Source: Paraburkholderia panacisoli
Lineage (GTDB): Bacteria; Pseudomonadota; Gammaproteobacteria; Burkholderiales; Burkholderiaceae
Length of the DNA stretch: 45,911 bases
NCBI RefSeq assembly: GCF_008369935.1
Contig: NZ_VTUZ01000060.1
Location: forward strand, 1 to 45,911
Reading direction: 5' to 3'
The translations under genes were made by a program, and so were the position numbers. The first letter of the stretch is position 1; each line of letters opens with the position of its first letter. The notes beneath the pieces are model-generated. The model searched no databases and was not told the DNA's origin. It worked only from the letters and a program-made list of their open reading frames with translations. Of this stretch, positions 1-7,041 are shown piece by piece.

Positions 1-981
1 GACCGAGTTATCGCCCTGCAGGACCACGCTCGGGTACTTCCACGTGATCGCCGAACCGGTTTCCACCTGGGTCCACGAAATCTTCGAATTCGCCTCGCGG
101 CAATCGCCACGCTTGGTCACGAAATTGTAGATGCCGCCCTTGCCCGACGCATCGCCCGGATACCAGTTCTGCACCGTCGAATAGCGGACCTGTGCCCCTT
201 CCAGCGCGATCAGTTCGACCACCGCGGCATGCAGCTGATTTTCGTCGCGCATCGGTGCAGTGCAACCTTCCAGGTAGCTCACATAGGCACCCTTGTCCGC
301 GATGATCAGTGTGCGCTCGAACTGCCCGGTATTCTGCGCGTTGATGCGGAAGTAGGTAGACAGCTCCATCGGGCAGCGCACGCCCGGCGGGATGTAGCAG
401 AACGAGCCGTCGCTGAACACGGCTGAATTCAGCGCAGCAAAGAAATTGTCGGTATGCGGCACCACCGAGCCGAGATACTTCTGCACCAGTTCGGGATGAT
501 GCTGCACGGCATCCGAGAACGAACAGAACACAATGCCGAGTTCCGCGAGCTTTTCGCCGAACGTCGTAGCGACTGAGACGCTGTCGAATACCGCATCCAC
601 CGCGACGCCTGCCAGGAGTTCGCGTTCTTCCAGCGGCACACCCAGCTTTTCGTAAGTACGCAGCAGTTCCGGATCGACTTCATCGAGACTCTTCGGACGA
701 TTCCTCTGCGCCATCGGTGCGGAATAATAGACGATGCTCTGGTAGTCGATCGGCGGATGCCGGACCGTCGCCCAATGCGGCTCGGCCATCGTGAGCCAGT
801 GCCGATAGGCCGCGAGCCGCCATTCGAGCATGAACGCAGGCTCGTTTTTTTTCGCGGAAATGAGCCGGATCACGTCCTCGCTCAGCCCGCTCGGCAACGT
901 GTCGGCCTCCAGGTCAGTCACGAAACCATGCTGGTATTCGCGACTGATCAGTTCTTCGAAACCGGTTGTAGATGCGCTCAT
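1..981 (-). CDS. sufB: Fe-S cluster assembly scaffold SufB (partial, C-terminus beyond window)
   Basis: SufB is the scaffold subunit of the SufBCD complex, which builds [Fe-S] clusters in the cytoplasm from sulfur delivered by SufS (with SufE/SufU). The reading frame is open from the ATG at 981 to the window edge, giving 327 of roughly 480 residues. It carries typical SufB blocks: FSDGSFCYIPPGVRCP, ELSTYFRINAQNTGQFERTL, YLEGCTAPMRDENQLHAAVV and QNWYPGD. The start codon overlaps the stop of the upstream Rrf2 regulator as ATGA, so the two genes are translationally coupled. The rest of the suf operon (sufC, sufD, sufS and so on) would be expected to the left. Identification is very secure; only the missing C-terminus is unseen. 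Confidence 0.96.
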   Translation of the reverse strand, partial: MSASTTGFEELISREYQHGFVTDLEADTLPSGLSEDVIRLISAKKNEPAFMLEWRLAAYRHWLTMAEPHWATVRHPPIDYQSIVYYSAPMAQRNRPKSLDEVDPELLRTYEKLGVPLEERELLAGVAVDAVFDSVSVATTFGEKLAELGIVFCSFSDAVQHHPELVQKYLGSVVPHTDNFFAALNSAVFSDGSFCYIPPGVRCPMELSTYFRINAQNTGQFERTLIIADKGAYVSYLEGCTAPMRDENQLHAAVVELIALEGAQVRYSTVQNWYPGDASGKGGIYNFVTKRGDCREANSKISWTQVETGSAITWKYPSVVLQGDNSV

Positions 982-1484
982 GCGCGGCCTCCGTCAGTCG
1001 TTTTGCGCGGCAGTGGCGTCGCGTCCGTGCGGCGGCTGGGAATGCTGCGCGCGCGGATCGCGCTGATATCGACCGCGCGCAAGGTCGGTCCCGCCATGTC
1101 CGCCAGCGTGACCTGCTGTAACGCCTCGTAGATCACGCGATTGACCTTCTGCCAGTTGGCGCGCACCGCGCACACCGCCTCCTGGATGCACAGGCCTGGC
1201 TGCGTGCTGCATTCGGTGATCCCGATCGGGCCGTCGACCGCGGCGATCACCTCCGCCAGCGTGATCCGCTCGGGCGGCCGCGGCAGCAGGTAACCGCCGT
1301 TCGTGCCGCGCAGCGACTCGACGACACCGCCCCGCGTCAGGACTTTCAGCATCTTTGACACGGTGGGCATCGCGACGCCGGTCGCCGCCGCGATGCTGCT
1401 CGCGCTATGGACGGCGTCCGGGTCGCGCGCCATCGCGGTCATGATCACCGTGCTGTAGTCGGCGAGTTTGCTCATGCGCAACAT
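978..1484 (-). CDS. Rrf2-family regulator of the suf operon
   Basis: A 168-residue Rrf2-family transcription factor (IscR/SUF regulator type). The N-terminal winged helix-turn-helix includes SKLADYSTVIMTAMA and the recognition region ATGVAMPTVSKMLK. The family 'RGTNGGY' wing motif is at about residues 59-65. Three cysteines follow (Cys92, Cys99, Cys105; spacing C-x6-C-x5-C), which in this family bind a [2Fe-2S] cluster. It probably represses or activates its own operon according to Fe-S status. The start at 1484 is chosen because AGGGAGGT lies seven bases upstream; an internal ATG at 1475 has no such site. Its stop overlaps the sufB start. The C-terminal tail after residue 140 is basic and poorly conserved. 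Family assignment is firm; the exact sensing mode is inferred. Confidence 0.93.
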   Translation of the reverse strand: MLRMSKLADYSTVIMTAMARDPDAVHSASSIAAATGVAMPTVSKMLKVLTRGGVVESLRGTNGGYLLPRPPERITLAEVIAAVDGPIGITECSTQPGLCIQEAVCAVRANWQKVNRVIYEALQQVTLADMAGPTLRAVDISAIRARSIPSRRTDATPLPRKTTDGGRA

Positions 1485-1505
1485 CGGAATACCTCCCTTC
1501 TCAAC

Positions 1506-1522
1506 AGGACCTATTTAGTCCT
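1506..1522. promoter_or_regulatory. Candidate Rrf2/IscR-type operator upstream of the suf regulator
   Basis: AGGAC-CTATTTA-GTCCT is an inverted repeat with 5-bp arms and an AT-rich centre, 21 bases upstream of the SD region of the Rrf2 gene. Read on the minus strand, its GACTA-n4-GGTC core resembles the GACTA-n4-AGTC core of IscR type 1 sites. Autoregulation is inferred from position. Confidence 0.5.
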
Positions 1523-1889
1523 GAATAGACCGCAGCGGAATCTGCACGTTTGTAGTGAAGGACACCGTCCTGCGTGGAGATTCCTGGCCACGTCGCCAAC
1601 CGCTTCCCGTTTCCGGAGAAGCATTTCGATGGACGACGGGTACGTTGATTTCATTCTAGACCTGTATGCAAGACCTCGTCAGTGCATGGGTCTTCGTCAC
1701 GGACGGCCCCGGAGAGACACGCCCCATCGCCCCCGAATACCCACGCGCCCCCCAGACACCAATTGTTTGACACCTTAAATATCGACCAGATTGAACGCCA
1801 GAATCCACGCGCGGAACGGGCATGCGTATCGTCTGTATCGGGGGAGGCCCAGCCCGCCTGTAGTTTGGGCTGTCGACGAACGCGTATCG
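1523..1889. other. Gene-free stretch
   Basis: I see no coding frame with protein-like composition here. The long minus-strand frame across 1656-2312 is rich in Arg/Ser/Pro and crosses a transposase remnant on the other strand, so I treat it as chance. This is probably upstream DNA of the suf operon plus decayed insertion-sequence DNA. Confidence 0.4.
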
Positions 1890-2021
1890 TGGCTTAACCC
1901 CAAGAGCCGAGGTCATCGCCGGGCTGTGGCCGCCGTGGCTCGCAAATTTGCCGTTCTTCTGCACAAGATGTGGGTAGATGGCTCCGATTTCCGATGCGGG
2001 TCGATGGACGCGACGGCATGA
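1890..2021 (+). pseudogene. IS110-family transposase, C-terminal remnant
   Basis: The last 43 codons before the TGA read WLNPKSRGHRRAVAAVARK, then FAVLLHKMWVDGSDFRCG. This matches the conserved C-terminal helix of IS110-family (DEDD) transposases, usually of the form VALARKLAVVLHRMWVDGT. No start codon or catalytic N-terminal domain is present upstream, where the frame degenerates, so only the tail of the element remains. DNA up to about 2260, including a TTGACA-like hexamer at 2252, may be the element's 3' end. The family call rests on motif recognition only. Confidence 0.65.
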
Positions 2022-2451
2022 TGCAAACCGCTCACCGGAACTGAACCCTACTGCACGCGTACGAAGCCTGGACGATGGTCTGGAAGCAGCCGCAACTGAC
2101 CGCCGCGCCCCGGGCGCGCCCTGGAGCGAGGGCTCCCCATCTCTGTCCGACCAATGCGTGCAGCGTGCCGTTGCGCCTACTAGCGGACTGCGGAAAGAAG
2201 CGTGACCCGCGCCGGAGACGTTTCCAAAGCCGACCCACCGGAGATCGACCCTTGACATCAACGCCGTAAAGGCAGCGAAAACTCCGCTGGATAACCCTTT
2301 AACCAGGCACAACGGCGGCCCAACTGCGTCGCGGGTTTACGCTGACTAGGCGACGTGCCGGGTGCGTCCGAAACTCGTGGCGTCGACCGACATCGAGCAC
2401 AACCAAATAAGCCCCGATTCTGTCCCCACATAGCAGGAACCGGAGATCTCC

Positions 2452-3081
2452 ATGCAGCGAATGGTCGAATATCGTGGATTCGAAATTCACGTTGAGTTGG
2501 TATCCACGTCGAAGGACACGTTCGACGTCTGGTTTCGTATCGAAGGCGCCACCAAACCTCCGGCCGTCGCGGCAATCGGCGAGCGCATAAAAGTTCGCGG
2601 CGGGCCGTTCTCTCGTCGCTGGGCTTATCTTGTTGCAGAGATAGTCGGACAAGCTGCTATCGATGTAGTTCTCGGTGCCACTGACGAGAGGCTGATCGCA
2701 GAGCCGCCTGATGCTCGCGGCGAACTCGTTGCGCGCCTTGCCTCTACTGCATTCGTAGCGGCCCGCGATTCGTCGAAAAAAACCTCGATGGAGATGGACA
2801 TGCCGAAAGGCAAAGAAGTATTCGCGTCTCATAAGGGCTTCGTGATTCGTGTCCTTGCGGTTCCCGAATATTCTCCACACCCTCCGGGTGTGCCTTTCGG
2901 GTACGTTGGGTACGTCGCTCGTCCCGAGGCAGACATTCGCGTGGCCGGGCAAAGGATGAACTTTTCTCACCCTGTAGCCGAGTATCTGTCGGCCGAAGCG
3001 GCAGAACAGGCTGGCTTTGTTGAAGGGCGATCGATCATTGATGGCATCCATCCCGACGGACTTACGACGGACGGCCTTTAG
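2452..3081 (+). CDS. Hypothetical protein with two copies of an unknown domain
   Basis: A 209-residue soluble protein without signal peptide or membrane segment. I do not recognise the family. It contains an internal duplication: YRGFEIHV (residues 7-14) corresponds to HKGFVIRV (127-134), GERIKVRGGPF (43-53) to ADIRVAGQRMN (160-170), and VAEIVGQAAIDVVLG (61-75) to SAEAAEQAGFVEGRSIIDG (180-198). The two halves are joined by an Ala/Arg-rich linker with a Ser-Lys-Lys-Thr stretch near 108-112. Each half looks like a small beta-rich unit closed by a helix. The start is supported by CGGAG about eight bases upstream. No operon partner is near: an IS110 remnant precedes it and about 900 bases of empty DNA follow. 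Function unknown. Confidence 0.75.
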   Translation: MQRMVEYRGFEIHVELVSTSKDTFDVWFRIEGATKPPAVAAIGERIKVRGGPFSRRWAYLVAEIVGQAAIDVVLGATDERLIAEPPDARGELVARLASTAFVAARDSSKKTSMEMDMPKGKEVFASHKGFVIRVLAVPEYSPHPPGVPFGYVGYVARPEADIRVAGQRMNFSHPVAEYLSAEAAEQAGFVEGRSIIDGIHPDGLTTDGL

Positions 3082-3991
3082 TGAGTGGCTGGCCGGGAGC
3101 TTCGTGATAACCATGAGGCGGGTCCACGCCGGATCCCCGACGACGCTGCAAAATCTGGCCATCGCGTTCGACCATTGCAACGAGTCGCCCCCACACAGCG
3201 CAATGAAATATCATTTGCCGCGCAAGTTTCGCCAGCGACCAAATTCACCAACCTAAGCGTGACCATCCGGTCATGCAGGGGGCAAGTCCAACGACTGACC
3301 CCAAGGGTGACGAGAACGTCGGCCTGCAGGGATATGTCACCGTAACCAGACTATCAACACAAATTGTGAGGGAATATCCCCTCGGCTTTGATACCGGTTG
3401 GATCCAGCATTTCAGACAGGATCTCGAAGCTTGCGTCTTCGATAAGCCGGAATGAGATCCCGCATCTCATTGGGCTGCAAGTAAGAGTTGACCGCTCACC
3501 CGGTGCGGGTATCAGCCTGGAAGCAGGCATACACATGCCCTGCGCGTGCATCCGGAACAACAAGTCCTTCGGGCGCGTCGCCAATGTCGTCCCTACGGCT
3601 TCGCAGGCAGTTGCGAAGCCTCACTACGGTTGACGGCGGGCGATAGGCGGCAGGCGTGCGCCGACCCAAAGCTGCAACTAACGAGACCAATATGGACGTT
3701 CAGCCACCAGATCACGAACGCACGATGCGCCAGGTGGCAACAGTTACGTCTCGGGGAACAGGCCCCCCCAACAAAGGATCAGCACCCCGGCGCGATCTCA
3801 CGGTACGCATGTGTTTTTCGCCCGGAGTCAGCCACTGATCGTCGGTGCGGGCTGGCGGAGCGGCCGGACTCTGCAGTTCGCCCGACGCAGCGATCCTGAC
3901 TCATACTTGCGTGAAACCGCCGTCCAGGCCGCAGCGATAAAATCGACGATGCAGCAGCGATCGATTTCGCCAGATCAAGGGGGTATTAGTT
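3082..3991. other. Gene-free stretch of about 900 bases
   Basis: Several short overlapping frames on both strands have no recognisable motif, poor start sites and Arg/Ser/Pro-rich composition. I can support no gene here. The DNA may contain decayed genes (for example the minus-strand frames ending near 3354 and 3496), but nothing is identifiable. Confidence 0.4.
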
Positions 3992-4219
3992 ATGGAGTGG
4001 ATGGACGCGCGACCCGTGGTGCCGGGCTACTACTGGGTGCGATTTACGGACGACCGGACGCCGAAGCAGACCATCGGGGAAGTCGCAGAAGTACCCGGGA
4101 ACGGTTTACGGCAGTTAGTCGTGATCCTTTTGGGCGACGATGAAATATTGGAACTGGACGATTCGTTCTTCGACCGCGCACTGTTTGCTGGACCAATGGA
4201 ACCGCCGTCGATGGAGTGA
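3992..4219 (+). CDS. Small hypothetical protein
   Basis: A 75-residue acidic protein, MEWMDARPVVPGYYWVRF at the N-terminus, with an LDDSFFDRALF segment near the C-terminus. The W-x-P-x-x-P-G-x-Y-W-V pattern resembles small proteins found in phage and mobile DNA (DUF551-like 'W...P...G.YWV' openings), but this is only a resemblance. AAGGGGGT lies about seven bases before the ATG, a good ribosome site. It stands alone between two gene-poor stretches. Function unknown; composition and start site make a real gene likely. Confidence 0.6.
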   Translation: MEWMDARPVVPGYYWVRFTDDRTPKQTIGEVAEVPGNGLRQLVVILLGDDEILELDDSFFDRALFAGPMEPPSME

Positions 4220-4320
4220 CCGCCGTAGCCGGTTGCCAAGTCTGAAGCGACGCGGGTTATCGCTCTTTGAATGGATCTCTGGATTCAGCCTTGCGCGACG
4301 TGCACTAACTTTGCGGCCGG

Positions 4321-4449
4321 ATGGCCGCCACAAACCCGTACGACGAGCTGACGCTTAATGGCGTTGACAACGTGAAGGATGCGCGCATCGGAGAGCACTG
4401 CATCTGCGGTGCGCTGCCGTCGTCTGGAAAGCTGGATTTGACGTTGTGA
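4321..4449 (+). CDS. Possible 42-residue small protein
   Basis: The short frame encodes MAATNPYDELTLNGVDNVKD and ends in CICGALPSSGKLDLTL. It has balanced composition and two cysteines (CIC). No clear Shine-Dalgarno sequence precedes it. It lies 100 bases after the 75-residue orphan gene on the same strand and is followed by a terminator-like hairpin, so the two could form one transcript. It may also be a remnant of a longer gene. Not recognised. Confidence 0.3.
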   Translation: MAATNPYDELTLNGVDNVKDARIGEHCICGALPSSGKLDLTL

Positions 4450-4492
4450 CGTACACAATTGGGACAGGCGGTTAGTTGTATTTCAATCTCGT

Positions 4493-4519
4493 AAAGCTCG
4501 CCCGATGGGTGAGCTTTTG
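4493..4519 (+). terminator. Terminator-like hairpin
   Basis: AAAGCTC-g-CCC-gat-GGG-t-GAGCTTTTG forms a strong stem (7 + 3 base pairs with one unpaired base per side) followed by TTTTG. It probably ends the transcript of the small genes at 3992-4449. Confidence 0.55.
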
Positions 4520-4524
4520 CGGGA

Positions 4525-5229
4525 TTGCAAAGTTGCCGCATATGCGACGGGGCTGGCCGTCAAAGTTTCTGTTCAACAAGAATCCAGTTGGGCCGGCGCC
4601 TCGTAGAGCGTATATCACTCGCGTCGGCCGCAGTCGACTCCACCATAACTCTAGCGTGGATTTCCGCGAAGGACGCGAGGGAACGAAAACGTGAGCGGCA
4701 GGATAGCGCGCTGGAAGTGGCGTTATCTCTGGAAGGCTATGCCCGGACATGCCGGACGATGATGCACAAAGCCGCCTGGGCAGCAGCGGAGCCGACTCGT
4801 TCTATAAGCCGCGAAGCCACCCACACTGTTTCCGTCCCGGCTTTCATCTATCCGGACAGTGTTCGCTGGAACGTCTTTAGCCGCAAGGTTATCTCCGAAC
4901 TGCGTGAATATCCGGCTACGGTGCACGCCGCCCGCGAATATGTAGAGGCGTTCCGGGAGTTCGGTGAGCAGATCGACCTTTGCAGTCAGATTGAGTACGA
5001 ATGTGCGAAGACAGCGAAGGCCGCTTTAGAGCTGGCTCGGGCCACGCGCCGCCGACACGGCGCTGCGACGTGGAGACCGGGTGTCAAGGATTCGGCGATG
5101 GAACGCGAACTGTCCGACTTCATTGCGAGCGCAGAAGAAAAGCGCAAGGTATCGCTTGATCGTCGGAAGGAGAGCATGATCGACCGGCGAGCGGACGCAC
5201 GACCGTTCGAAACCCCACTGAGCGCCTAG
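4525..5229 (+). CDS. Membrane-anchored hypothetical protein, copy 1 (N-terminus disrupted)
   Basis: From residue 31 or so onward this 234-residue frame is strongly similar to the protein at 44970-45644: both share ITLAWIS, DARER, SLEGYARTCRTMMHKAAWAA, REYPATVH, EYV-AFREFGE, ARATRRRHGAATW and MERELSDFI. The intact copy has a membrane segment ending in ITLAWIS and a basic, helical cytoplasmic part. Here the only in-frame start is a TTG at 4525 without a ribosome site. A frame shifted by one base begins with ATG at 4542 and has W at residue 5 and NP at 14-15, like the intact copy's W5 and N15-T-P. A one-base shift near 4580-4615 would explain this. The protein is therefore probably a recent pseudogene or has a replaced N-terminus. 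Function unknown. Confidence 0.6.
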   Translation: MQSCRICDGAGRQSFCSTRIQLGRRLVERISLASAAVDSTITLAWISAKDARERKRERQDSALEVALSLEGYARTCRTMMHKAAWAAAEPTRSISREATHTVSVPAFIYPDSVRWNVFSRKVISELREYPATVHAAREYVEAFREFGEQIDLCSQIEYECAKTAKAALELARATRRRHGAATWRPGVKDSAMERELSDFIASAEEKRKVSLDRRKESMIDRRADARPFETPLSA

Positions 5230-5421
5230 TACCTGGACAAAGGGAGCGGAGTTCGCTCCAGACGTGCAGTCGCCGTCCACGCGTGGAGCAGGCTGAACCG
5301 GGAGCAGGTACTCAAGGCGCAGTTCGATTTCGGCTAGTACATCAGAATACGGCCGAAAAATCCCCGTGCCGAGCGCTTTGGCGTCTGTGAAATCTTTGAA
5401 GGACATCGCGGATCGTCGCTG

Positions 5422-5453
5422 CCAAGTTAGACAATGCGACCCAAGTTAGACAA
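5422..5453. repeat. Two 13-bp direct repeats
   Basis: CCAAGTTAGACAA occurs at 5422-5434 and again at 5441-5453, a 19-base period. Read on the minus strand this is TTGTCTAACTTGG twice, a layout like the multiple transposase-binding repeats at ends of some IS21-like elements. No transposase gene is adjacent, so element identity is a guess. Confidence 0.5.
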
Positions 5454-5482
5454 AAGGCCCTGCGGGCAGAACCCGGAGAGCC
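5452..5482 (-). terminator. Rho-independent terminator of the BON-domain gene
   Basis: On the minus strand GGCTCTCCGGG-TTCTG-CCCGCAGGGCC pairs with one mismatch and runs into TTTT. It lies 55 bases after the stop of the BON-domain gene, beyond the tRNA-like fragment. Confidence 0.65.
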
Positions 5483-5492
5483 TTATCAGTCT

Positions 5493-5530
5493 TGGCCGGG
5501 GCGGGAGGACTTGGACCTCCGACCACCTGC
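5493..5530 (-). other. Degenerate 3' end of tRNA-Pro (possible attachment-site remnant)
   Basis: On the minus strand GGTCGGAGG-TCCAAGT-CCTCC forms a perfect 5-bp T-arm with a T-loop-like heptamer, followed by CGCCCCG, a G discriminator and CCA. This closely matches the last ~38 bases of bacterial tRNA-Pro (GGTCGGAGGTTCGAAT...CGCCCCGACCA) with about six changes. No 5' half is present: the BON-domain gene ends directly upstream. Tyrosine integrases leave such 3' copies at one end of integrated elements. A fortuitous or decayed tRNA is the alternative. Confidence 0.5.
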
Positions 5531-5536
5531 GTCAGA

Positions 5537-6274
5537 TCAGGCGCGCACCTGGATACGATTGACGACGCCCCCGACAGCATCCAGACACCACGCGTCCTGT
5601 TCCGCCTGCCGTCTTTCGGCTTCGGTTGCAACCCACCCCGCCAGCGTGATCCTGTGGTTTTCGACGGAGATGGTGATCTGCTCGGCGCGCACGCGCGAAT
5701 CGGTTTCGAGCACCAGGTGCAACACGTCCGAAATTTCTTCGTCGCCGTCCGCTTCGGCGGGCACCAGCTCCAGCAGGTTCACCACGTCGCGGCAGCCGCC
5801 GACCCACCAGGCAGTCACGCTCGCCAGGCGCCTGTGAGACAGGCTGATCACTTGCCCCGTCAAGGTCACCACACCGTCCTCGACCGTCACCTCGATGACG
5901 CCGCTGCCGACGTTACCCGCCTCGTCCATGGTGCCGCGCAGCACTTCGAACTGGCCCTTGACCCGTGCACAGATCACGCAGTTGCGGAAATCCACCGCCT
6001 GCGCCAGCCGTTCGCAGATATGTGTGCGCAATTCGCCGTCAGCGACCGGCGGGTTGGCGGTGACACGTAACTGGTCGACCAGACGCTTGCCATCCCTGTG
6101 CATCTGGGTCAACTGGAGAAGGCGCTTCTTGGATGCGACGTCCGGCACCTCGCCTGCCACGATCAAGGCATCGTCGTCGAAACTGATATGAATGGGATGA
6201 TTGTGCAGCTTCAGGTGTGACTCGCGCTCGAAGGCTGCCATCACCTGCTTCAGGACCGCATCGCTGCGTTGCAT
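5537..6274 (-). CDS. Protein with three BON domains
   Basis: A 245-residue protein made of three consecutive BON (bacterial OsmY and nodulation) domains, roughly residues 5-75, 80-155 and 170-245. Each has the 'V-x-L-x-G-x-V' strand: DDALIVAGEVPD, DGVVTLTGQVIS and NHRITLAGWVAT. There is no signal peptide, unlike secreted OsmY, so it is probably cytoplasmic. BON domains are thought to bind phospholipids or other ligands; precise function unknown. GAGG precedes the ATG by six bases. It lies 82 bases downstream of the YbaK-type gene on the same strand and ends at a tRNA-like fragment plus terminator. In related genomes such proteins accompany stress genes; that context is consistent here. Confidence 0.9.
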   Translation of the reverse strand: MQRSDAVLKQVMAAFERESHLKLHNHPIHISFDDDALIVAGEVPDVASKKRLLQLTQMHRDGKRLVDQLRVTANPPVADGELRTHICERLAQAVDFRNCVICARVKGQFEVLRGTMDEAGNVGSGVIEVTVEDGVVTLTGQVISLSHRRLASVTAWWVGGCRDVVNLLELVPAEADGDEEISDVLHLVLETDSRVRAEQITISVENHRITLAGWVATEAERRQAEQDAWCLDAVGGVVNRIQVRA

Positions 6275-6356
6275 GATCTGCCTCGCGCAAAGGTTGGGCG
6301 ACGCAGCGCGCTTTATGCCGCGCTGCGCAAACCAGGCCGCACCAAACGTGCGCCGG

Positions 6357-6842
6357 TCACATTGGCAGACCCTGCATGCGACGGGCGAAACGTGCCCGCT
6401 CGGCTCGCTCCATCAGATCAAGGAATTGATCCGTGCCCATGTGAATGAGCTCTTGATGATCGCCGGCCTCGAAATAAACGTCTGGCTGCAGCGCGAGGCT
6501 CTCGTCAAGATAGGTTTGCATGCCATAGGCCGTACATACCGGCGGAAGCGCTCCCGCGTCGCAATCCTTGAACAACTCGCGCAGATCGGCCTCTTTGGCC
6601 AGGAGGAGATGGCGTCCGGTCTTTGCCCAAAGCTCGGACAGTCGCACGGCGTAGGTCGATGGCAGCACAGCCGCCACATAGCCTTGCTCGTCTTCAAAAA
6701 GCACTGTCTTGGCGAGGCGATCGCCGGGAATATGCGCCGCCGCCGCGGTTTCGACGCTGGAATGGCTATACGGGTGATGCACGATTTCGTACTGCAAGCC
6801 CTTGCTGCGCAGGCAGTCCTGGAGTGTGGCTGACATCGACAT
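6357..6842 (-). CDS. YbaK/ProX-type aminoacyl-tRNA deacylase domain protein
   Basis: A 161-residue protein of the YbaK/EbsC/ProX editing-domain fold, which hydrolyses mischarged aminoacyl-tRNA in trans. Signature parts are the N-terminal HHPYSHSSVETAAAAHIPGDR, the lysine in AKTVLFEDEQGY, AVLPSTYAVRL and a C-terminal FEAGDHQELIHM segment. Strong ribosome site GGAGGTGCGTC-ATG at the start. It is transcribed with the three-BON protein and divergently from the EF-G-like gene; the shared 200-base spacer holds both promoters. A link to translation quality control is suggested by the neighbouring translation-factor-like GTPase. Substrate amino acid is not readable from sequence. Confidence 0.88.
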   Translation of the reverse strand: MSMSATLQDCLRSKGLQYEIVHHPYSHSSVETAAAAHIPGDRLAKTVLFEDEQGYVAAVLPSTYAVRLSELWAKTGRHLLLAKEADLRELFKDCDAGALPPVCTAYGMQTYLDESLALQPDVYFEAGDHQELIHMGTDQFLDLMERAERARFARRMQGLPM

Positions 6843-7041
6843 GACGCACCTCCGCTAGAAGAAAACAGGAGACTACTTCGCGAGATTCTTTAAGAATAGT
6901 TCGCTTTCGCTCGCGTGTGAAAAACATGCGGACGGCGCCGTGACTGTGGCGCCACAACGAATCGGGCGATGACCCCGTATGGCATACCAATCCGTTTTCG
7001 CCAATAATGGCCCCCAGACCCACTGCTGGAGGAGGGCAGTC

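Noticed and set aside
1656..2312. Minus-strand frame of 218 codons
   Set aside because: Arg/Ser-rich, no motif, and it overlaps the IS110 transposase remnant on the plus strand.
5493..5570. Complete tRNA on the minus strand
   Set aside because: No acceptor 5' strand or D-arm; the upstream bases are the end of the BON-domain gene and a 5-bp anticodon stem with a 7-base loop cannot be drawn.
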